Positions 1-5,580 of a DNA stretch of 5,580 nucleotides are shown one piece after another. A model generated the notes under the pieces. The model saw only the letters and a list, made by a program, of their open reading frames with translations. It did no database searches and was not told where the DNA came from. The stretch lies in the NCBI GenBank assembly GCA_902495545.1, contig CABUXM010000108.1, positions 1 to 5,580 of the forward strand, written 5' to 3'. Position 1 is the stretch's first letter. Each line of letters starts with the position of its first letter. The position numbers and the translations under genes were made by a program. The stretch is from an uncultured Collinsella sp. GTDB lineage: Bacteria > Actinomycetota > Coriobacteriia > Coriobacteriales > Coriobacteriaceae.

Positions 1-189
1 CGCGCGACGATCCTTTCCGTCGCGTCTCTGGTAAGGGCACTCTTTTCCGCAATGTTTTTCTCCATATTTGGACATGTGTTGGGGTTATATCCCATTCAGA
101 TAGCGCTCGGTGTTATTGGTGCAATCGCGATAGCAATTACCGCCGTTGTTTCATTAAAAATGGTAGGAATACAGGTCTCCAAGAATTGA
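1..189 (+). CDS. C-terminal end of a membrane transporter, probably MFS permease (5' end outside window)
   Basis: This is an open frame from the first base of the window to a TGA at 187-189, giving the last 62 residues of a protein. It begins RATILSVASL and ends GIQVSKN. Two hydrophobic stretches fit the last two membrane helices of a 12-helix permease: roughly residues 9-30 (LVRALFSAMFFSIFGHVLGL) and 33-54 (from PIQIALGVIG to VVSL), followed by a short basic, polar tail. The RATxLS start of the penultimate helix is common near the C-terminus of major facilitator superfamily drug/sugar exporters; that assignment rests on family knowledge and a short fragment. Substrate cannot be told. The codons are less GC-biased than in the downstream genes (about 47% GC by hand count over 1-180), which could mean relaxed bias or acquisition by transfer. 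Another polytopic transporter family remains possible. Confidence 0.75.
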   Translation, partial: RATILSVASLVRALFSAMFFSIFGHVLGLYPIQIALGVIGAIAIAITAVVSLKMVGIQVSKN

Positions 190-314
190 TATATCGATTG
201 ACGAGCTATCCGAAGCGTCGAGCCTTCTTGATGGACATGACTATTCGTCACAAATCATTCCGCGCATCGCTGGGGTTCCAGTAATACTCGATATATCTGG
301 ATGCACTCATTCCC

Positions 315-335
315 CTTTTTGAAGGTCCCAAAAAG
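315..335. repeat. Small AT-rich hairpin (inverted repeat)
   Basis: CTTTTTG (315-321) and CAAAAAG (329-335) are perfect reverse complements separated by a 7-nt loop. The stem is mostly A-T pairs and is not followed by a T-run on either strand, so it does not look like a standard intrinsic terminator. It could be a weak structural element in the leader region or chance. Confidence 0.35.
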
Positions 336-384
336 ACTACCCGTGTGGGTTTGGCTAGGTTCGGGTGCCGTCCGCGCCGTGGGG

Positions 385-390
385 TAAAAT
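385..390 (+). promoter_or_regulatory. Possible -10 element for dnaE
   Basis: TAAAAT at 385-390 matches the sigma-70-type TANNNT pattern and would place transcription start near 397, giving a leader of about 33 nt. No good TTGACA-like -35 box is found 16-19 bp upstream (the nearest candidate, TTGGCT at 351-356, is 28 bp away). The call rests on one hexamer and its position. Confidence 0.35.
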
Positions 391-417
391 CGTTCAGTCA
401 GAACACGAACCCGCATC

Positions 418-421
418 GGAG
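418..421 (+). promoter_or_regulatory. Ribosome binding site of dnaE
   Basis: GGAG lies 8 nt before the ATG at 430. The dnaE frame upstream of this ATG has no ATG, GTG or TTG before an in-frame stop (TAA, 385-387), so the site and the frame together fix the start. Confidence 0.7.
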
Positions 422-429
422 CTCATCAC

Positions 430-3400
430 ATGGCATTCGTCCATCTGCACAACCACACCGTCTTTTCCATGCTCGACGGCGCAACCCGTATCCAGGATAT
501 GGTCAACCGCGCCGTTGAGCTGGGCATGCCCGCCGTCGCCATTACCGACCACGGCTACATGTATGGCGTGCCCGACCTAGCGCTGGCCTGTGACGCCGTT
601 AACCACAACACGCCCGAGTACAAAACCTGGAGCCACGACAAGGCCTTCTTGGAAAAGGACCGTCGCGACGAGCTGGTGGAGCCCGATCCCGAGGCAAACC
701 CGCGCGAGCATGCCCAGTATGTGAAGGACATGGCCATGTGGGACGAGAAGGGCAACATCGACGAGCTCAAGCCGCCCCTGGTCATCAAGCCCATCTTTGG
801 CTGCGAGGTCTACTTTACGCCGGACGAGACCCTTGCCCGCGACCATAAGCCCGAGCTCTACCACATGATCCTCCTGGCCAAGGACCAGGAGGGCTACGTC
901 AACCTGATGCAGACGGTTTCCGAGGCCGCCGTGCAGGGCTTTTACTACAAGCCCCGCGTGACGCTCGACAACCTGCGCCGCCATGCCAAGGGCATGATCT
1001 GCACGAGCGCCTGCATCGCGGGCATCATTCCCAAATACATCGACCGCGGTGACATGGAGGGCGCCATCAAGTGGGCCGAGACCTTCCGCGATACCTTCGA
1101 ACCCGGCGACTTTTACATCGAGATCCAGGAACACGGCATCACCACCGACAACGGCCTGACCGATGAGCAGATGGACCGCACGCTCATCGACATCGCCAAG
1201 CAGGTAGGCGTCAAGGTCATCGCCACCAACGACTTCCACTACCTGCGCCGCGAGGACGCTCCCGTGCAGGACGTCATCATGTGCATCGGCATGAACGCCA
1301 AGGTCGACGATCCCAACCGCATGCGCATGACCGGCTCGGAGTTTTACATGAAGACCGAGGAGGAGATGCGGGCGATGTTCCCGTATTGCCCCGAGGCCTG
1401 CGACAACACGCTCGAGATCGCCGACAAGTGCTATGTGGAGCTGGACTGGGACTCCATCATCCTGCCGCGCTTCCCGTTGCTCGACCCCGGCGAGACGCAC
1501 GAGAGCCAGTTCCGCCGCGAGTGCGAGAAGGGCCTGCGCCAGCACTACGGTGACGACTGGGCCACGCGCGAGATCGGTGGCGTCAACATCAAAGAGCGCT
1601 TTGAGTACGAATACAAAGTCATCTGCGACAAGGGCTTTGCCGCCTACTTTTTGATTGTTGCCGAGTACGTGCAATGGGCCAAGGACAACGGCATCGGCGT
1701 CGGCCCCGGCCGTGGCTCGGCTGCCGGCGCTATCGTCGCCTACGCCATGAACATCACCGCGTTCGACCCGCTCGAGAACGGCCTGATGTTCGAGAGGTTC
1801 CTGTCCCCGCAGCGTACCGAGATGCCCGATATCGATATGGACTTCGACGATGAGCGGCGCCTCGAGGTCGTGGAGCACGTTCGCCAGCTCTACGGCCCCG
1901 AGAAGGTCACCCACGTCATCACCTACTCGACCATTAAGGCCAAGCAGGCCATCAACGACGCCGCGCGCGTCCTGGACTACCCGGTCTACATGGGTCAGCG
2001 CCTGTCCAAGATGGTTTCGAGCGACCCCAAGGTCAAGCTCAAGCAGGTGCTCGACAAGCAGCCCGGCAAAGAGGATCTGTTTAACCCCGATTTTGCCGAG
2101 GCCTATAAAAAGGACGACGACGCCCGCCGCATCATCGACACGGCACTCTCGATCGAGGGCCTCACCCGTGGCGAGGGCGTGCACGCGTGCGCCGTTCTGA
2201 TCTGCCGCGACCCCGTCAACGAGCACGTGCCCACCAAGCTCGACACCAAGGGCGGCGTCGAGATTACCCAGTACGAGGGCCATACCGTTGCCGATATGGG
2301 CCTGCTCAAGATGGACTTCTTGGGCCTGCGCACGCTGACTGTTATCTCCAAGGCCAAGGCAAACATCAAAAAGAACTTCGGCATCGACATCAAAGAGGAA
2401 GAGATTCCCTTTGACGACCCCGAGATCTTTAAGCTCATGGGTTCCGGCCACACCGCCGGCGTCTTCCAGGTCGAGTCCGCCGGCATGACGGCCACGATCA
2501 AGAACATGAAGCCCACCGAGTACAAGCACGTCGTAGCATTGATCGCCCTGTACCGCCCGGGCCCGCTGGGCGCCGGCATGGTTTCGTCCTACATCAACCG
2601 TATGAACGGCAAGGAGCCGGCGGTCTCCTACGACGACCGCCTGGACGACATCCTGGGCGAAACCTACGGCACCATGGTCTACCAGGAGCAGGTTATGCTC
2701 ATCTCCGTCGAGATGTGCGGCTTCTCCAAGGGCGAATCGGACTCGCGTATCCGTAAGCCCGTGGCTAAGAAAAAGATCAAGCTGCTCACGTCGACGGTGC
2801 TTCACTGGGAGGATGGCTCGGACGAGACCACCTACGACCACTGGATGAACGGCGCCATCAAGAACAACTACACGCGCGAGGTCGCCCAGAAGATTTGGGA
2901 CGATGTTCTCGAGTTCGCGTCCTACGCCTTCAATAAGTCGCACTCCGCCGGCTACGCCATCCTGGTTATGCAGACGGCGTGGCTCAAGGCGCACTATCCG
3001 CACGAGTACATGGCGGCTGTTCTGACGTCCTATACGGGCAAGACCGACAAGATCGTGCACTACGTCTCGGCATGCCGTCACGACGGCATCCCCGTGCTCT
3101 CGCCAGATGTCAACGAGTCCGGTACCGAGTTCACGGCTACCAAGGAGGGCGTGCGCTTTGGTCTGGCCGGCATCCGCGGCGTGGGCACCGGCGTGGCGCA
3201 GGCGATTATCGCCGAGCGCGAGGCAGGCGGTCCGTTTAAGACGCTGCACGACTTTGTCGAGCGCGTGGACTCGAGCCAGGCTAACCGTCGCGTGATCGAA
3301 TCGCTCATCAAGGCAGGTGCCTTCGACTCCACGGGGTATCCGCGTCGCCAGATGATGCACTTTGTGGATAAGAACAACCCCGAGAACATCATCGATGCCG

Positions 3401-4233
3401 CGGTAAAGCGCCAGAAGGATCGTGCGAGCGGCCAAACGTCGTTCTTCGACATGTTCGGCGACGTTGAGGGCTCGGGCTTTGAGGTGAGCGTGCCCGATCC
3501 GGATGGCCAGGAATGGGACCGCCACCTTAAGCTGAGCCAGGAGAAGGAAGTTCTGGGCATCTATGTCTCGGACCACCCGCTGCGCCCGTTTGAGTACGCA
3601 CTGGCCAAGGCGCGCGACTTCTCGTTCTCGCAGATCGATACCGGCTACGAAGTTCAGAATCCTACGGGCGGCACCATCAACCAGGAGATTCCCGAGGGCA
3701 AGGCACTGTGGTGGGCCGGCATGGTCTCGAGCGTGTCCAAGCGCGTGACCAAAAACGGCGACCCCATGGGCATCGTGCAGCTCGAGGACATGGAAGGCGA
3801 GGCCACGGTCGTGGTGTTCCCCAAGACCTACAAGGAGGCCGAGGGGTACCTGTACGGCGAGGTCGATCCCGAGACCGGCGCGCAGCTGTCCGATGCGTTT
3901 GTGCGCATTAAGGGCAAGCTCGAGCGCTCGGACCGCGGCGACCAGATCATCGCGCAGGAGATTGTGCCGCTGGAGCTTAACGAGGAGAACAACAAGCCCA
4001 AGGTGTTTGAGGTCATGGTGCCCAACAGCCGCTTTAGCCAGGGCAATATGGCGCGCCTTGCCACGGTGCTTACCGCCAACCCGGGCGGTGACCGCGTGGA
4101 GATCTTTATCGAGCAGGTGGACGGGCGCGTGCTGCGTGCCGAGGTGCCGGCCAAGGTCAACGCGCGCTCGATTCCGCTGCTGGCCGAGGCCAAGGCCATC
4201 GTGGGTAACCAAGGCAGAGTGACGGTGATCTAA
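430..4233 (+). CDS. dnaE: DNA polymerase III subunit alpha (DnaE), PHP-containing
   Basis: Complete 1267-residue replicative polymerase subunit, which adds dNTPs at the replication fork within the Pol III holoenzyme. The start ATG is the only usual start codon after the in-frame TAA at 385. Domains in order: PHP domain (about 1-290) with HLHNH, ITDHG, GCEVY, CTSAC and NDFHY; polymerase palm with GPGRGS (425-430) and PDIDMDF (466-472), giving catalytic Asp467 and Asp469, and third Asp629 in KMDFLGLRTL; fingers with YRPGPL (708-713), YQEQVM (751-756) and KSHSAGYA (836-843); helix-hairpin-helix around 908-945 (GLAGIRGVGTG); clamp-binding peptide QTSFF (1002-1006); OB fold about 1092-1180; C-terminal domain from about 1190. 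All nine PHP metal ligands appear present. Typical DnaE proteins are about 1100-1190 residues. The excess is explained mainly by an insert near residues 57-117 and smaller ones near 785-805, 1071-1092 and 1141-1154. The RRAMGKK-type fingers motif reads RKPVAKKK. Likely first gene of a short operon. Confidence 0.98.
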   Translation: MAFVHLHNHTVFSMLDGATRIQDMVNRAVELGMPAVAITDHGYMYGVPDLALACDAVNHNTPEYKTWSHDKAFLEKDRRDELVEPDPEANPREHAQYVKDMAMWDEKGNIDELKPPLVIKPIFGCEVYFTPDETLARDHKPELYHMILLAKDQEGYVNLMQTVSEAAVQGFYYKPRVTLDNLRRHAKGMICTSACIAGIIPKYIDRGDMEGAIKWAETFRDTFEPGDFYIEIQEHGITTDNGLTDEQMDRTLIDIAKQVGVKVIATNDFHYLRREDAPVQDVIMCIGMNAKVDDPNRMRMTGSEFYMKTEEEMRAMFPYCPEACDNTLEIADKCYVELDWDSIILPRFPLLDPGETHESQFRRECEKGLRQHYGDDWATREIGGVNIKERFEYEYKVICDKGFAAYFLIVAEYVQWAKDNGIGVGPGRGSAAGAIVAYAMNITAFDPLENGLMFERFLSPQRTEMPDIDMDFDDERRLEVVEHVRQLYGPEKVTHVITYSTIKAKQAINDAARVLDYPVYMGQRLSKMVSSDPKVKLKQVLDKQPGKEDLFNPDFAEAYKKDDDARRIIDTALSIEGLTRGEGVHACAVLICRDPVNEHVPTKLDTKGGVEITQYEGHTVADMGLLKMDFLGLRTLTVISKAKANIKKNFGIDIKEEEIPFDDPEIFKLMGSGHTAGVFQVESAGMTATIKNMKPTEYKHVVALIALYRPGPLGAGMVSSYINRMNGKEPAVSYDDRLDDILGETYGTMVYQEQVMLISVEMCGFSKGESDSRIRKPVAKKKIKLLTSTVLHWEDGSDETTYDHWMNGAIKNNYTREVAQKIWDDVLEFASYAFNKSHSAGYAILVMQTAWLKAHYPHEYMAAVLTSYTGKTDKIVHYVSACRHDGIPVLSPDVNESGTEFTATKEGVRFGLAGIRGVGTGVAQAIIAEREAGGPFKTLHDFVERVDSSQANRRVIESLIKAGAFDSTGYPRRQMMHFVDKNNPENIIDAAVKRQKDRASGQTSFFDMFGDVEGSGFEVSVPDPDGQEWDRHLKLSQEKEVLGIYVSDHPLRPFEYALAKARDFSFSQIDTGYEVQNPTGGTINQEIPEGKALWWAGMVSSVSKRVTKNGDPMGIVQLEDMEGEATVVVFPKTYKEAEGYLYGEVDPETGAQLSDAFVRIKGKLERSDRGDQIIAQEIVPLELNEENNKPKVFEVMVPNSRFSQGNMARLATVLTANPGGDRVEIFIEQVDGRVLRAEVPAKVNARSIPLLAEAKAIVGNQGRVTVI

Positions 4234-4261
4234 GGGCGACCTTGCTGGTCCGTGCGAGATT

Positions 4262-4267
4262 GGAGGA
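4262..4267 (+). promoter_or_regulatory. Strong ribosome binding site of the SWIM/SNF2 gene
   Basis: GGAGGA ends 4 nt before the ATG at 4272. A GTG directly precedes this ATG in frame, but at 4269 it would be only one base from the Shine-Dalgarno, so ATG 4272 is preferred. Upstream in-frame TTG codons (4242, 4260) lack such a site. Confidence 0.75.
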
Positions 4268-4271
4268 AGTG

Positions 4272-5580
4272 ATGGCGCAGGGGACGTTTGTGCAGACGCT
4301 TCGCAAAGAGGCGGCGCTGAGCGGCACCTTTATGAAGGGACGTTCGCTCATGCTCAACGGTGCCGTGCTGTCGATTGAGGACAGCGGCTCGCGCTTCTCC
4401 AAAAACGTGACGGTTGAGGGCTTGGTGCGCGGCTCGCGCGGCGACCTGTACAAGACGCACGTGGCGCTCGATATGGACGAGCACGAGGTTATCGACTACA
4501 ACTGCGACTGCCCCGCCGCATACCGCTATCCCGGTATGTGCAAGCACGCCATCGCCACAGCGCTGGCGTACCTGGACACCAGCGGCATTGAGCCTGTTGA
4601 GGGGCTGCGCACGCCGGTTCGCACGTTTACGGCGCAGCCGAAACAGCCCGCGCGCACCGCGCCCAAAGCGCCGGCCGTCAACCCCAACTTTCCCTTTCCG
4701 GCGCCCGTCCCCACGAGCCCGAGCCTTGTGGCGGCGCTTTCCGATCTTTCGGACGCGCGCATGGATGAGCTGGCGAGTATGCGCCGCAAGCTTGCCGGTG
4801 CCGTTGATCCCGACGCCCCCAAAGCGGCGTTGGAGCCCTCGCTGGTGCCGTACTACAATCCGCTGTTCGCTGACCGCTTTAGCTGGGCGCTCGAGTTCCG
4901 CATCCGCTGTGGATCGGTCTCCTACGTGGTCAAGGACATCGACGGCATGGCCGATGCCTACGTGCGCGGCGGCACGTTCTCCTATGGCAAGAAGCTCACG
5001 TTTGTCCATTCACCTGAGGCCTTTGACGAAACATCGGCAAAGCTGCTCAACCTTGTTGTGACGACAGTTGCCTATCTCGATGACATCACAAGCTCGCGTT
5101 CGGCGTCGTACGACTTTGCCCGCAGCGGTTTTGTTGCCGAGCGTCAGTTGCCGCTGTCCGAGCATAGCATCGTATATGTGCTGGACCTGCTGCGCGGCCA
5201 GACCATCTCCTTTGAGCCCGCCTGGTCGCGGGGGACGACGACGCATCGCACCTACGACGTGGCGGTTGAGCTGTCTCCGCAAGGGGAGGACGAGGCGTCC
5301 GCTAAGCGCCCACCGCTGCTTGCCGCCAAAATCGCGCCGGCGGCTGGTGGTAGCTATGACCTGCGCCTGCCCGCCGATATGTACTGCTTTGCGTCGGGCG
5401 ATGCCGCCTACTTGGTTGATACGCGCCGCGCGCGCCGTACCGACGCTGCATTTGCTCAGCATGCCGCACCTTTTTTGTCGCGCTTGCTGCCGTGCCGCAC
5501 GCCCGCCCATATTGCCGCCGAGCAGGTGGGTGAGTTCTGCCGCATGGCGCTGCCCATTTTGCGCGACTATACCGACCTCA
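4272..5580 (+). CDS. SWIM zinc-finger protein, probable N-terminus of SNF2-family helicase (3' end outside window)
   Basis: The frame is open from ATG 4272 to the window end, giving 436 residues with no stop. A SWIM zinc finger of the form CxCx9CxH is visible: Cys78, Cys80, Cys90 and His92 in NCDCP...GMCKHAIATAL. SWIM domains bind DNA or proteins and are common at the N-terminus of bacterial Swi2/SNF2 ATPases, which translocate on duplex DNA. Residues 112-150 form a Pro/Ala-rich linker. The rest (about 190-436, for example VPYYNPLFADRFSWALEFRI and the following beta-rich segment) resembles the helicase-associated domain found between SWIM and motor in this family. The Walker A and DExx motor motifs are not in the window, so helicase activity is inferred. 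A motor-less SWIM protein remains possible. The gene starts 38 bp after dnaE on the same strand without an intervening terminator, so co-transcription from the dnaE promoter is likely. Confidence 0.85.
   Translation, partial: MAQGTFVQTLRKEAALSGTFMKGRSLMLNGAVLSIEDSGSRFSKNVTVEGLVRGSRGDLYKTHVALDMDEHEVIDYNCDCPAAYRYPGMCKHAIATALAYLDTSGIEPVEGLRTPVRTFTAQPKQPARTAPKAPAVNPNFPFPAPVPTSPSLVAALSDLSDARMDELASMRRKLAGAVDPDAPKAALEPSLVPYYNPLFADRFSWALEFRIRCGSVSYVVKDIDGMADAYVRGGTFSYGKKLTFVHSPEAFDETSAKLLNLVVTTVAYLDDITSSRSASYDFARSGFVAERQLPLSEHSIVYVLDLLRGQTISFEPAWSRGTTTHRTYDVAVELSPQGEDEASAKRPPLLAAKIAPAAGGSYDLRLPADMYCFASGDAAYLVDTRRARRTDAAFAQHAAPFLSRLLPCRTPAHIAAEQVGEFCRMALPILRDYTDL

Larger units (their letters stand above)
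190..429. other. Intergenic region between transporter and dnaE
   Basis: About 240 bp without a credible gene. It contains two copies of the palindrome GATATATC (188-195, overlapping the stop codon, and 290-297), a 7-bp AT-rich hairpin at 315-335, a possible -10 hexamer at 385-390 and the dnaE Shine-Dalgarno at 418-421. No GC-rich stem followed by a T-run is seen, so a rho-independent terminator for the transporter is not evident. Base composition is intermediate and the first part is noticeably AT-rich. The only frame of note reads through 180-284 and ends at TAA 282-284, but it lacks a Shine-Dalgarno and recognisable features. Confidence 0.7.

Noticed and set aside
180..284. Short frame across the transporter/dnaE gap, including an ATG at 231 giving a 17-residue peptide
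   Set aside because: There is no Shine-Dalgarno before the ATG, the peptide is very short, and no known small-protein pattern is seen. It is probably chance.
340..351. ACCC-GTGT-GGGT hairpin followed by TTGG, considered as a terminator
   Set aside because: The stem is only 4 bp and the downstream T-run is absent, so it does not meet the usual pattern of a rho-independent terminator.
365..580. GTG-initiated 71-codon frame overlapping the dnaE start
   Set aside because: There is no Shine-Dalgarno, it mostly overlaps dnaE out of frame, and it has no recognisable motif. The dnaE ATG at 430 has a proper GGAG site.
577..4212. A 1211-codon open frame on the minus strand, antisense to almost all of dnaE
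   Set aside because: It is in exact codon register with dnaE, so its stops would come only from sense TTA, CTA or TCA codons. The GC-biased dnaE gene avoids these (a single CTA at 577-579 ends the frame). Its Leu/Val/His/Gly/Asp-rich composition is typical of an antisense shadow, and no protein motif is recognised.
4238..4250. GACC/GGTC stem in the dnaE-SWIM gap, considered as a terminator
   Set aside because: A 4-bp stem with no following T-run would not stop transcription, so the two genes are treated as probably co-transcribed.
4230..5009. Minus-strand open frame opposite the SWIM gene
   Set aside because: It is again codon-in-register antisense of a real gene and ends where the SWIM gene uses a TCA codon (5010-5012). 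The sense strand has a recognised zinc finger and a Shine-Dalgarno.
4414..5061. Plus-strand 215-codon frame rich in Arg, Ala, Thr and Ser inside the SWIM gene
   Set aside because: It is an out-of-frame overlap with biased, low-complexity composition expected from reading a GC-rich gene in the wrong frame. The overlapping frame from 4272 has the domain evidence.

Overview
The window looks like chromosomal DNA from a high-GC, actinobacterial-type genome. The best guess is the class Coriobacteriia (Collinsella-like). This rests on the style of the DNA polymerase III alpha protein (intact PHP domain, actinobacterial-type motifs), strong G/C preference at third codon positions, and resemblance to remembered Collinsella-type proteins. 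No database search was possible, so the genus is an inference.

Layout, all on the + strand. (1) Positions 1-189 are the last 62 codons of an integral membrane transporter, most likely of the major facilitator superfamily. It is clearly more AT-rich (about 47% GC by hand count) than the rest of the window. (2) Positions 190-429 are a non-coding gap of about 240 bp. It holds a repeated 8-bp palindrome, a small AT-rich hairpin, a possible -10 element and the dnaE ribosome binding site. No convincing rho-independent terminator is visible. (3) Positions 430-4233 are a complete dnaE gene (1267 aa), the replicative polymerase alpha subunit. It is long for the family because of several insertions, the largest about 60 residues inside the PHP domain. 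(4) After a 38-bp gap, position 4272 to the window end is the N-terminal 436 codons of a SWIM zinc-finger protein. It is probably a bacterial SNF2/Swi2-type helicase whose ATPase motor would lie beyond the window.

How they relate: dnaE and the SWIM/SNF2 gene are co-directional and closely spaced, with a strong Shine-Dalgarno before the second gene and no terminator between them, so co-transcription is plausible. That would place a DNA-translocase-type protein next to the replicative polymerase. The functional link is inference only. The transporter fragment appears unrelated.

No mobile element, CRISPR array, tRNA or rRNA is seen. Most of the window is ordinary core genome. The points most worth a second look are the insertions and the altered fingers motif in the polymerase, combined with a complete set of PHP metal ligands that predicts built-in proofreading.
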